64,000 nt of DNA from JAHBXL01 sp964409775 (GTDB taxonomy: Bacteria > Planctomycetota > Phycisphaerae > Phycisphaerales > UBA1924). The notes under the pieces were generated by a model. The model saw only the letters and a list, made by a program, of their open reading frames with translations, did no database searches and was not told where the DNA came from. The position numbers and the translations under genes are program-made. This document shows, one piece after another, positions 9,417 through 17,655 of the stretch; positions within the stretch are counted from its first letter, which is position 1; every line of letters starts with the position of its first letter. The stretch is from assembly GCA_964409775.1 (NCBI GenBank), contig CAYPEI010000018.1:16870-80869 (forward strand), read 5' to 3'.

Positions 9417-10370
9417 ATGAACATCACCCGGACCGCCGTGCTCTCGATCGTGATTGCCTCGCTGACCGGCTGCACCACGACCGCCGTTCGGACTGAAGAC
9501 TCGCGGCTCGCCGCGGCGGCGGCCGATCCTACCCGGTTGACGATTCTGCGGGGCGACGGCTCGAAGGCCGCATGGGAGGAAGTTGTCGCCGCGGCTTCGG
9601 GGGCTGACGCGGTGTTGCTGGGCGAGTGTCACGGGCAGATTGTGGGGCAGGCCTTCCAGTCGAAGTTCTTTCGCGACCTGATCTCCCGACAGCCCAGCGC
9701 CGGCGGCGCGCTGGAGTTCTTTGAGCGGGACGAGCAGGCCGCGCTGGACGACTACCTGAACGGCGTGAGCAGCGAGTCGGAGTTCAGGCGGGCGACGCGC
9801 CGTACGGACAGCAACTACACCCCGGGTCACCGCACGATCGTGGAGGAGTGCAAAGCCGCGGGACGGCCGGTGGCGGCGGCGAACGCGCCGCGGCGGTACG
9901 TTCGCCTTGCGCGGCAGGACGGGTTCGACCGGCTCGGGAATTTGAGCGCGGAGCAGAAGCGGTTGTTCGTCGTTCCGGAGTTTCTGCCGGAGGGTCGCTA
10001 TCGCGATGACTTCTTCAAGGTCATGGGCGGGGAGAAACTCCTCAAGGCGGAAGACGGCTCGGGCGACCCGGCAAAGGCCGCGGCCGAGGCCAAGCAGCGA
10101 GAGAACATCTCCAACGCGTTCCGGTCGCAGAGCGTGTGGGACTGGACGATGGCCGACTCGGTCGCGATGGAGATGGACCGGGGCGGGAAGCCGGTGGTGC
10201 TGGTGGTCGGGCGATTCCACATCGACCACGCGGGCGGGCTGGTGCAGGCGCTGCGGCACATGCGGCCGGGGGCGAAGATCGTGACGATCACCAATATCGA
10301 CGCGTGGGCGGGGGAGATCCGCGAGGAGGATCGGGGGATCGCGGACTTCGTGGTGTACGTGGGGGAGTGA
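9417..10370 (+). CDS. ChaN-family (haem-binding type) lipoprotein
   Basis: A 317-residue protein with an N-terminal lipobox (IVIASLTGC), so it is probably membrane-anchored in the periplasm. The body shows the ChaN/DUF399 pattern: VLLGECHG near residue 60, an ALEFF strand, and RRATRRTDSNYTPGHRTIVEECKAAGRPVAAANAPRRYV split across the domain. ChaN proteins of this type bind haem through histidine or tyrosine and are linked to iron uptake; that role is family knowledge. Near the end VVLVVGRFHIDHAGGL carries another conserved histidine. The start at 9417 gives the signal sequence; the open frame extends upstream only as a shadow of dacB. Confidence 0.8.
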   Translation: MNITRTAVLSIVIASLTGCTTTAVRTEDSRLAAAAADPTRLTILRGDGSKAAWEEVVAAASGADAVLLGECHGQIVGQAFQSKFFRDLISRQPSAGGALEFFERDEQAALDDYLNGVSSESEFRRATRRTDSNYTPGHRTIVEECKAAGRPVAAANAPRRYVRLARQDGFDRLGNLSAEQKRLFVVPEFLPEGRYRDDFFKVMGGEKLLKAEDGSGDPAKAAAEAKQRENISNAFRSQSVWDWTMADSVAMEMDRGGKPVVLVVGRFHIDHAGGLVQALRHMRPGAKIVTITNIDAWAGEIREEDRGIADFVVYVGE

Positions 10371-10373
10371 TCG

Positions 10374-11489
10374 TTACAGCAGGCCGGTGGTTTCATCCAG
10401 CCCGAGCATCAGGTTGGCATTCTGAATGGCCTGGCCCGAGGCGCCCTTGACCAGGTTGTCCTCGGCGGCGACCAACACGACACGCCCACCGACCACGCGT
10501 GCGTTGACGTGCACCATGTTGGTCCGCTGGACATCGCGCAGGGCCGGGGTGTCGTCGCGCACGACGACGAACGGCTCGCGCTCGTACGCGCTGCGCAGGC
10601 AGGCCTGCACACGATCGGTATCCACTCCCTGCGCAGCGGGCGCTGCGTAGATGGTCTCGAGGATGCCACGCTCCAGCGGGAGAAGGTGCGGCACGAAGAG
10701 CGGCTCGCCGTTCCAGCCCCCTTCCGCCACGCCGGTGAAGACCGCGCCGGACTGGCCGCCCTTGAGGCGGAGTGTCTGGGCGATCTCGGGCTGGTGACGG
10801 TGGACGCCGACTCCGTAGGCGGAGAAGTTCTCGTTGGCTTCGGGGTAGTGGAGGTTCTGCTTGGGAGTCCGGCCCGCGCCGCTGACGCCTGATGCTGCAT
10901 TGATAATGACGTTGCGACCGTCGATCAATCCGTCGCGGAGCAGCGGGAGCAGGGCCATGGCCGCGGCGGTCGGGTAGCAGCCGGGGTTCGCGCAGAGGTC
11001 GGCCCTGCGGATGTCATCGCGGAACCACTCGGTGAGGCCGTAGACGGCGCGGGAGAGTCCTGGGGCGTCTGTGTGGTGATGGCCGTATGCCCGCTGGTAG
11101 GTGGCGGCGTCGCGGATGCGATAGGCCGCGGAAAGGTCCACGACCTTGACGCAGTGGGCGAGCAGTTTGGGCGTGTGCTCCATGGCGGCCTCGTGCGGGA
11201 GGCAGAGGAACGCGAGGCGGCAGCGCGCGCCGATCTTTGCGGCATCGATGGCCTCGCACTCGCCGGCGGCGTGTCCGCCGCCCGGGCCGCCGCCGAGCCG
11301 GTGGGCGAGCCTCGGGAACTCCTCATCGATGCGGGGAGCGGGCGTCCGGGCGGAGGCGAGGTAGTCGAGCCTCATCGCGGGGTGGCGGGCGAGCAACTCG
11401 ATGAGTTCGAGGCCGGTGTAACCGGTGGGTCCGACGACGGCGACGGGGATACGGTCGGTGGCTCTCCATGAGCCCGAGGGTCTGGTCAT
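10374..11489 (-). CDS. argC: N-acetyl-gamma-glutamyl-phosphate reductase
   Basis: Catalyses NADPH-dependent reduction of N-acetylglutamyl phosphate to the semialdehyde in arginine biosynthesis. The nucleotide-binding GPTGYTGLELIELLARHP lies at the N-terminus and the catalytic cysteine is C171 in ANPGCYPT. The later GVSGAGR motif is also conserved. Length, about 371 residues, fits the family with a short N-terminal extension. The start is uncertain between ATG 11489 and an in-frame GTG at 11504; neither has a clear ribosome site. No other arg gene is adjacent. The 3' end is convergent with the ChaN-like gene with a 3-bp gap. Confidence 0.93.
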   Translation of the reverse strand: MTRPSGSWRATDRIPVAVVGPTGYTGLELIELLARHPAMRLDYLASARTPAPRIDEEFPRLAHRLGGGPGGGHAAGECEAIDAAKIGARCRLAFLCLPHEAAMEHTPKLLAHCVKVVDLSAAYRIRDAATYQRAYGHHHTDAPGLSRAVYGLTEWFRDDIRRADLCANPGCYPTAAAMALLPLLRDGLIDGRNVIINAASGVSGAGRTPKQNLHYPEANENFSAYGVGVHRHQPEIAQTLRLKGGQSGAVFTGVAEGGWNGEPLFVPHLLPLERGILETIYAAPAAQGVDTDRVQACLRSAYEREPFVVVRDDTPALRDVQRTNMVHVNARVVGGRVVLVAAEDNLVKGASGQAIQNANLMLGLDETTGLL

Positions 11490-11555
11490 GCGAGATTGTT
11501 GCACGCCCGGGCGTCAACGACCGATCGAACAGGCCTCACCCCCTAGGATTCGTCA

Positions 11556-13694
11556 ATGTCATCACTGCTCCCGATGCTGGGCACGCTGCGCGACCTGCTG
11601 CTGGTCGTTCTCGGGTTCAGCCTGATCATCGTCGTGCACGAACTCGGACACTTCCTCGCGGCGAGGTGGGCGGGCGTGCGCGTCCTGGCGTTTGCAGTCG
11701 GCTTCGGGCCGGCGCTGGTCTCGTATCGGAAGGGGCTGGGGGTGCGCCGCGGCTCCAGCGAGGCGGAGTTTCATCGGCGGCTCAAGTCCGGGGGGCAGGC
11801 GGCCGCCGCCGCGGGCCTGAGCCCGACGGAGTACCGGCTCAACGCGCTGCCGTTCGGCGGGTATGTCAAGATGCTGGGCCAGGACGATGCCGACCCCGGG
11901 GCCCGGAGCGATGAACCGGACTCGTTCCAGTGTTGCCCGGTGTGGAAGCGGATGGTGATCATCTCCGCGGGCGTGGTGATGAACGTGCTGCTGGCGGCGT
12001 CGCTGTTCGTGGTGGTGTTCATGTTCGGGCTGCGGACTGAACCGGCGGTTGTCGGCTCGGTTGTGCTCGGCAAGCCCGCGGCGACGGCCGTCGCGGTCAA
12101 CGCCATCAGCGCCGGCGTCAGCGAGCCGGGGCTCAAGCCCGGCGATCGGGTGCTCAGCATCGACGGGGAGGCGCCGGCCAAGTTCCAGGATCTGATCCTG
12201 GCATCGGCGATGGCGGGGCGATCGCGGCCGCTCTCGATGGTGGTCCGGCGGGAAGGCGTGGCCGAGCCGCTTCGGTTCGAGGTGACGCCGGAGGTCGATC
12301 CGGAGAGCAAACTCCAGATGATCGGGATCGGGCCGTCGATGTCCAATCGCCTCGTCGGCGCGAAGACCGCCGACGAGCGTGCGTCGTTTGAATCGGCGAT
12401 GGAGTCGCTGCGGATCAAGGGCGTGCAGCCGGGGATGACGCTGGTGCGCGTGGACGGCGCGCCTGTCCGGGCAGCGCACGACCTGACCATCGCGGCGGCG
12501 GCATCAAACGGGCGACCCCTGTCGGTTGTGTTTGAGAAGGCTGACGGAGGGGAAGCGGATCTCGATCTTCTGCCGCGGCCGGAGTACATGGTGTCGAAAC
12601 TCCGCATGAGCGATGTGGACACGAACGAGCAGGTTCGTGACGAGGTCGATCACCTGATGGGGCTGGTGCCGGTGCTCCGGATCGGCTCGGCGGGGAAGAA
12701 CGCCCGGCAGGCCGGGCTGCAGACCGGAGACGTGTTCTCGCTGCTGGGCAATGTCGAGTGGCCGAGCCCGACGGAGGGGATCCTGCAGATCCGGGGGAAC
12801 AAGGGCAAACCGATCCGCGCGGTCGTCGTGCGTCCGCAGGAAGACGGGACGTGGAAGGAAGTCGACCTCGGGACGGTTCCCGTTGATCGGGAGGGCCGGA
12901 TCGGCTTCACGGCGGGGAGTTCTGCGGACTTCGCCTCGTTCGTTGCAGCGTGGCCGCGGCTGCCGCTGGGAGAGGCCGGGGCCGCACTCCCCAGCGGCGT
13001 TGATCTGCGGCTGCTGCCGGGGAGCGAGATTCGATCGGTCGGCGGGGTTGCGGTTCGATCCCTTGCCGAGGCGCGTGCCGCGTTGCGGGCCCTGACGGCC
13101 CAAGCCGGGGCGCAAGGGCAGAGCGTGGAACTCACGGTGGCCATGCCTGCGCGGGTGGGCGGTCAACCGGGCGCGGTGGAGAAGGTCGCCTGGAGGATCC
13201 CGGCGGAGGAAATCGCCGCGCTCCTTCGACTCGGGTGGGCGAGCCCGATCCCCGAGGGCCTGTTTGTCCCCGAGACGACCCTGCTGCGGGCGACAGGGCC
13301 GATCGACGCGGTCGGCATGGGCCTCCGCGAGACGCACAGCGTCATGCTGACGACCTACCTGACATTCGCGAGGCTGTTCCAGGGAACGGTGAAGGTGACT
13401 CACCTGAAGGGGCCCGTCGGCATTGCGCACGTCGGCACGCTGCTGGCGGGGCGGGGTTGGGACTGGCTGCTGTTCTTCATGGCGCTGATCAGCGTGAACC
13501 TTGCCGTGATCAACTTCCTGCCGATCCCGATCGCCGACGGCGGGCACATGGTGTTCCTGATCTATGAGCAGGCGACCGGCAAGCCGGTTTCGCCGCTGGT
13601 GCAGAATGTCGCGGCGCTGGTCGGGCTTGTGCTGCTCGCGTCGGTCTTCCTGATCGTGACATTCAACGACCTGCGTGCGCTGTTCACGGGCTGA
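11556..13694 (+). CDS. rseP: Site-2 (M50) intramembrane metalloprotease, RseP-like, enlarged
   Basis: Zinc intramembrane protease that cleaves anti-sigma factors and other membrane proteins. The zinc motif H28-E-L-G-H32 sits in the first membrane segment, and the C-terminal NFLPIPIADGGHMVFLIYEQ supplies the second metal-site region (ADGG in place of the usual LDGG). Between them are several PDZ-like units (GLKPGDRVLSIDGE, GVQPGMTLVRVDG, GLQTGDVFSLLGN). At 712 residues it is much longer than the ~450 of E. coli RseP, owing to extra periplasmic PDZ-like sequence. Three further hydrophobic segments lie near 590-700. The alpha/beta hydrolase starts 26 bp downstream. Confidence 0.9.
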   Translation: MSSLLPMLGTLRDLLLVVLGFSLIIVVHELGHFLAARWAGVRVLAFAVGFGPALVSYRKGLGVRRGSSEAEFHRRLKSGGQAAAAAGLSPTEYRLNALPFGGYVKMLGQDDADPGARSDEPDSFQCCPVWKRMVIISAGVVMNVLLAASLFVVVFMFGLRTEPAVVGSVVLGKPAATAVAVNAISAGVSEPGLKPGDRVLSIDGEAPAKFQDLILASAMAGRSRPLSMVVRREGVAEPLRFEVTPEVDPESKLQMIGIGPSMSNRLVGAKTADERASFESAMESLRIKGVQPGMTLVRVDGAPVRAAHDLTIAAAASNGRPLSVVFEKADGGEADLDLLPRPEYMVSKLRMSDVDTNEQVRDEVDHLMGLVPVLRIGSAGKNARQAGLQTGDVFSLLGNVEWPSPTEGILQIRGNKGKPIRAVVVRPQEDGTWKEVDLGTVPVDREGRIGFTAGSSADFASFVAAWPRLPLGEAGAALPSGVDLRLLPGSEIRSVGGVAVRSLAEARAALRALTAQAGAQGQSVELTVAMPARVGGQPGAVEKVAWRIPAEEIAALLRLGWASPIPEGLFVPETTLLRATGPIDAVGMGLRETHSVMLTTYLTFARLFQGTVKVTHLKGPVGIAHVGTLLAGRGWDWLLFFMALISVNLAVINFLPIPIADGGHMVFLIYEQATGKPVSPLVQNVAALVGLVLLASVFLIVTFNDLRALFTG

Positions 13695-13720
13695 TCGCCG
13701 ATCGGCTACAACTACCCGCG

Positions 13721-14716
13721 ATGAACGTCGCCGGTCTGCTGGTGCTGCTCCTGGCCGGGCTTGCGCTCTTTGCGCTGGCGGTGGTCGCGTTCACGGCGTG
13801 GACGCTGACGCACCCGGCCCGTCGAACGTATGGCTGGGCGGTGATGCGGAGCGTCCCGGGGGATCCTTCGGAGGTGCGGATTCCCGGCATCGAGCGGCTG
13901 GCCTTCACATCGTGGACCTTCGCATCGCGCGGGCGTGAACTCCCGGTGTGGGACATCTCCGGACTTGCGCCGTCCGGGTCGGTCGTCGTGATCACGCACG
14001 GCTGGGCGGATTCGCGCGTCGTCGCTCTCTCCCGGCTGCCGGCGTTGCTCCCCCACTGCAGCCGGATCGTGATGTGGGACCTGCCCGGGCACGGAGACAG
14101 TCCGGGCGTGTGCACACTGGGCACCCGCGAGGTCGAGGACCTTGAGCGGCTGCTGGAACGGGTCGGCGGGGACAGGCCGGTCGTGCTGTACGGCTCATCG
14201 CTGGGCGCGGGGGTGTCGATCGTGGTGGCCGCGGCGGGACGGACACGGTCTCCGATTGCCGGCGTGATCGCCGAGGCTCCGTATCGCGTGCCTCGGGTGC
14301 CCGCGGAACGCGTGCTGGCCATTCGCGGCCTGCCGTGGCGGTGGAACCTGCCCGCGGCAATGGTGGGTCTGGGGTTGTGGCTGGGCTATGGCGTGTCGTG
14401 GGTACGCCGGGGCCGGGGCGCGGGCGGCTTCGATCGCGTTCAGCACGCGGCCCGGCTCGGAGTGCACCTGCTCGTGTTGCACGGCACCGAGGACGAAGTG
14501 TGTCCGATCGATGATGGCCGGACGATCGCCGCGGCGACGCCGAGAGGGCTTGGCACACTTGTCGAAGTTGCCGGCGCTGCGCACAACAACTTGTGGACGG
14601 ATGATCGGTTCATTCCGATGTGCGCGGAGGCGGTCGCCGAGTTCATTTCGCGACACTGCGCGGCTACGCCCGCAGGCGGCGGAGAAGGTCGTCAACCTCC
14701 CGTTCCCACTCTGTGA
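13721..14716 (+). CDS. Membrane-anchored alpha/beta hydrolase
   Basis: A 331-residue serine hydrolase of the alpha/beta fold. An N-terminal membrane segment (LLVLLLAGLALFALAVVAF) anchors the protein. The oxyanion region is ITHGWADS, the nucleophile elbow is G158-S-S-L-G with S160 as nucleophile, the acid is probably in LHGTEDEVCP, and the histidine is in AGAAHNNLW. The substrate is unknown; acyl ester or peptide hydrolysis are both possible. The last 53 bp overlap the 3' end of the oppositely oriented DUF4259 gene. Confidence 0.82.
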   Translation: MNVAGLLVLLLAGLALFALAVVAFTAWTLTHPARRTYGWAVMRSVPGDPSEVRIPGIERLAFTSWTFASRGRELPVWDISGLAPSGSVVVITHGWADSRVVALSRLPALLPHCSRIVMWDLPGHGDSPGVCTLGTREVEDLERLLERVGGDRPVVLYGSSLGAGVSIVVAAAGRTRSPIAGVIAEAPYRVPRVPAERVLAIRGLPWRWNLPAAMVGLGLWLGYGVSWVRRGRGAGGFDRVQHAARLGVHLLVLHGTEDEVCPIDDGRTIAAATPRGLGTLVEVAGAAHNNLWTDDRFIPMCAEAVAEFISRHCAATPAGGGEGRQPPVPTL

Positions 14717-15080
14717 TTCCGTCATCGTCGAAGAAGCAACTCCGGAAGAGTTGGCTTTGCCGGGCCGACTTCGCGGCGGAGATCGCCTGCTTGACGAGTC
14801 GGGCATCCGCGGCAGCCCGGTTCTCTTCGACCCACCCGGCCAGGGTCTCTGGAAAGTCCGGGTGGGCGTGGCCACGCATCGCCGCGACGACTTCCGCCGC
14901 GACCAGCGCGGTCGGGCAGGCGTCCTCATCCCAGACTTCATCTTCGGGGATCTCGTCGAGTTCATCCGCGTGCGGATGAAACGCTTCGATGAGGAGTTTT
15001 AGATTCGGATCGTCGCCAAAGTCCCCGATCCAGTCGAGCGCGGTGTCGTTCTCGAAGTTGCCAAAGCCCCATGCGCCCAT
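14664..15080 (-). CDS. DUF4259 domain protein
   Basis: A 138-residue acidic protein of unknown function. The family signature MGAWGFGNFENDTALDWIGD is at its very start, which fixes the ATG at 15080 (AGGAG six bases upstream) rather than the longer open frame. The rest is helical with WVEENRAAADARL and a C-terminal EWEREVDDLLRRL. It is tail-to-tail with the alpha/beta hydrolase, sharing 53 bp of coding DNA, so both C-termini are encoded in the same stretch. Confidence 0.83.
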   Translation of the reverse strand: MGAWGFGNFENDTALDWIGDFGDDPNLKLLIEAFHPHADELDEIPEDEVWDEDACPTALVAAEVVAAMRGHAHPDFPETLAGWVEENRAAADARLVKQAISAAKSARQSQLFRSCFFDDDGITEWEREVDDLLRRLRA

Positions 15081-15186
15081 GGAGAACTCCTGACCTATGG
15101 GTCGGTGCGGCGAGTCTGTGAAAGCGGGCCGCGGGTTGTTCACCCACGGCCCGTGTTGTGTGTTCGCTTCAAGCCGGCTTGAGGGG

Positions 15187-16317
15187 TCACTCCTCGCCGG
15201 GATCGCCTTCGTCTTCATCGGCATCGGCCGGGACGGCCGGGGCCGGCGCGGTGGCCTTGGCGGCGAGCACGCCGCGGCGGACCTCGTCGAAGAGTTCCGG
15301 GTTCTCCTTCAGGAATCGCTTGGCGTTCTCGCGGCCCTGGCCGATGCGGACCTCGCCGTAGTTGAACCACGCGCCGCTCTTGTCGATGACCTTGGCATCG
15401 ACGGCCATGTCGAGCAGGTCGCCGGAGGTCGAGATGCCCTCGTTGAACATGATGTCGAACTCGGACTCGCGGAACGGCGGGGCGACCTTGTTCTTGACGA
15501 CGCGGGCGCGGACGCGGTTGCCCACGGCGATATCGCCTTCCTTGATGGAACTGATGCGGCGGATGTCGATGCGGACGGAGGCGTAGAACTTCAGCGCGCG
15601 GCCGCCGGGGGTGGTTTCGGGGCTGCCGAACATCACGCCGATCTTCTCGCGGAGTTGGTTGATGAAGATGACGGTGCACGCGCTGCGGGCGATGACACCG
15701 GTCAGTTTTCGCATGGCCTGCGACATGAGGCGGGCCTGAAGGCCGACCACGGCGTCGCCCATCTCGCCCTCGATCTCGGCACGGGGGATGAGCGCGGCGA
15801 CGGAGTCGACGACGATCACATCGACGGCGTTGGAGCGAACGAGCAGTTCGCAGATCTCGAGCGCCTGCTCGCCGGTATCGGGCTGGGAGACAAGCAGGTC
15901 GTCGATGTTGACACCGAGGCGGCGGGCCCAGGTGGGGTCGAGCGCGTGCTCGGCGTCGATGAACGCCGCGACGCCGCCGGCCTTCTGCGCCTGGGCGGCG
16001 ACGGTGAGGGCAAGGGTGGTCTTGCCCGACGATTCGGGGCCGAAGATCTCGACAATGCGGCCGCGGGGAATGCCTTTGCCGCCGAGGGCGAGGTCGAGCG
16101 AGATCGCGCCGGTGGAGATTCCCGGGATGTTGATGTAGGCGTGCTCGTCGAGTTTCATGATCGAGCCTTTGCCGAAGGTCTTCTCGATCTGACCGACGGC
16201 CATGTCCAGCGCCTTGGCCTTCTCCTTGGAGATGACGGGCGGCGTGGGCGCGGCCTGCGAGGACTTGGCAGGCTTGGACTCGACTTCGACGGCGGTATTG
16301 GCGGAAGCGCGGGCCAT
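15187..16317 (-). CDS. recA: Recombinase A
   Basis: ATP-dependent strand-exchange protein and SOS co-protease. The start at 16317 is set by AAAGGAGG just upstream; it gives 376 residues. Walker A is GPESSGKT at 93-100, VIVVDSVAALIPRAEIEGE contains Walker B, loop L1 is GLQARLMSQAMRKL and loop L2 begins INQLREKIGVMFGSPETT. The N-terminus has an unusual 30-residue Ala/Pro/Lys-rich extension and the C-terminus ends in the acidic DEDEGDPGEE typical of RecA tails. The upstream frame to 16731 is not coding in style. A perfect inverted repeat lies 164 bp upstream of the start. Confidence 0.98.
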   Translation of the reverse strand: MARASANTAVEVESKPAKSSQAAPTPPVISKEKAKALDMAVGQIEKTFGKGSIMKLDEHAYINIPGISTGAISLDLALGGKGIPRGRIVEIFGPESSGKTTLALTVAAQAQKAGGVAAFIDAEHALDPTWARRLGVNIDDLLVSQPDTGEQALEICELLVRSNAVDVIVVDSVAALIPRAEIEGEMGDAVVGLQARLMSQAMRKLTGVIARSACTVIFINQLREKIGVMFGSPETTPGGRALKFYASVRIDIRRISSIKEGDIAVGNRVRARVVKNKVAPPFRESEFDIMFNEGISTSGDLLDMAVDAKVIDKSGAWFNYGEVRIGQGRENAKRFLKENPELFDEVRRGVLAAKATAPAPAVPADADEDEGDPGEE

Positions 16318-16480
16318 AAGGGCCCTCCTTTCTGCTGCCGGTCGTGGCTGGCGGCCGCGGTTGCGGGGCCAGGCGATCCGGGTCCCCGTGCGAGGCCGGG
16401 GCCCCCACTTCCATGAAGGGGCAAACACCGGGTCGGGGGCGGCACAGGTCGCGAGCCCGACGGGAAGCAGTTTACCAGGT

Positions 16481-16504
16481 CCCGAACAGTTGTCAATGTT
16501 CGGG
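16481..16504. promoter_or_regulatory. Inverted repeat upstream of recA, candidate SOS operator
   Basis: CCCGAACA (16481-16488), an 8-bp spacer, then TGTTCGGG (16497-16504): an 8-bp perfect dyad. GAAC/GTTC half-sites are the core of LexA boxes in Gram-positive bacteria, although the spacing here (GAAC-N10-GTTC) differs from GAAC-N4-GTTC. Position upstream of recA makes a LexA-type role plausible; this is inference. Confidence 0.45.
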
Positions 16505-17086
16505 GTCTGAGTGGAGATTTTGTTGTGGAAAAGTACGGAAGTCTTGTCTCTGTCAGGAGTTCGTGGCGGTTGGGATTGCCGAGCTTTAGGGGCCGCGTCG
16601 TTCAGACGCGGCCCTGTTCGTTTACGGCTCGGGGGCTTCGCTCGGTTGCGACCACGCGCGAGTTCCCCGCAACAAACGCCGACGTGTCGCTCCATCGCCG
16701 CTCTCGGGTCGCGCTCTCTGGTTCGCGGCACACTTCAAGCCGCGATTGGCGAAACGGCACGGACCTCGAGGTTTCTCGCGCCAAACTCTCGGTCGGAGTT
16801 GAGAGTCCGGCCTGCGGGTTTACAGCGGGGTTGCGGGCATGGGCTTACCGTGTCGACGTTCGCAACCTCCTGCAGCAGAAGCCCATCTCTCGTACCATAT
16901 CCCGAGCAGGAGCCAACCCCCGAGTCCCGGCCAATTCGGGTCTGCCTAGCGAAGCGTTGTCAATCCCGGAGGATCGATGACTACCATCGGCCGTCGGCGA
17001 GGGCGGCCTAGGAAAGGCGCTCTTGGTGCGTCCGTACATGCGACCGCAAATGAGCCGATATACTCCGCCGCCTCCAGATCCCCCTA
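16505..17086. other. Gene-poor region upstream of recA, with a strong hairpin
   Basis: About 580 bp with no convincing gene; open frames here lack family motifs. It contains a 10-bp perfect stem, GGGCCGCGTC (16590-16599) and GACGCGGCCC (16605-16614), with a 5-nt loop followed by TGTTCGTTTA. This resembles a terminator or a structured-RNA end for a + strand transcript starting near 16510. A TATACT box at 17059-17064 is a possible -10 element for the gene at 17087. The 16505-16590 stretch could encode a short non-coding RNA, but no known family is recognised. Confidence 0.4.
16590..16614 (+). terminator. Candidate intrinsic terminator hairpin
   Basis: Ten perfect G/C-rich base pairs close a GTTCA loop; the downstream TGTTCGTTTA is only modestly T-rich. 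No protein gene on the + strand reads into it, so it may end a short RNA or insulate recA from the metal cluster. Confidence 0.4.
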
Positions 17087-17518
17087 ATGACCCACAAACG
17101 CGTCAATCCCACTCTCGCCTGGCTCTGCCTGATCTGGTTCGGGCTGACCAACACGCTGTTCGCCAGCGGGATGGTGTTCTGCCGTGATGGCCACGGCGGG
17201 TCTCGAATCGAGTGGGGATGCACTCGGAACGCCAGCGGCGAGTGCGTGTCGAGTTGCGGGTCTGGCGTCGACGAACCCGGGGACGACACTGGACCGGCGC
17301 ATCCGTGTGACGACACGCCGATCAAGGGCGATCACCAACTCACGAAGGCGCCGCCGCGCACGACGAGCGATGTGCCGGTTCCGATCCCGGTGATTCTGGC
17401 GGTGATCGCGATGCACTTCGATCTGCCGCCTCCGCCCCAGGTCCTCTGGGATCGCGCTCGGCCGCAGCGACCGCCGGACACGCTCCAGCGCTTGCGATCC
17501 GTGATTCTGCTCGTCTAG
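17087..17518 (+). CDS. Small exported Cys/His protein at head of metal-efflux cluster
   Basis: A 143-residue protein that I do not recognise. Residues 8-28 are hydrophobic (LAWLCLIWFGLTNTLFASG) and look like a signal peptide or anchor. The next segment carries metal-ligand residues: FCRDGHGG, WGCTRN, GECVSSCGSG and HPCDD. The C-terminal half contains a second hydrophobic stretch (VPVPIPVILAVIAMHF) and Pro/Arg-rich sequence. It is 137 bp upstream of the CzcC-like gene and transcribed in the same direction, so a role in sensing or handling divalent metals is inferred from position. Confidence 0.62.
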   Translation: MTHKRVNPTLAWLCLIWFGLTNTLFASGMVFCRDGHGGSRIEWGCTRNASGECVSSCGSGVDEPGDDTGPAHPCDDTPIKGDHQLTKAPPRTTSDVPVPIPVILAVIAMHFDLPPPPQVLWDRARPQRPPDTLQRLRSVILLV

Positions 17519-17655
17519 GCAGTGTGTTTCTCCCTGCGCTCCGCTCCGGGAGCACACGAGGCATGGTCGCGCCCGCGTCATGGGTGCGGCTCGTGGTGGC
17601 CGTCGGCCATCCCTCCCCACACGTCGCCTGACTCTCCGCCTTCCGAGGACATCCG

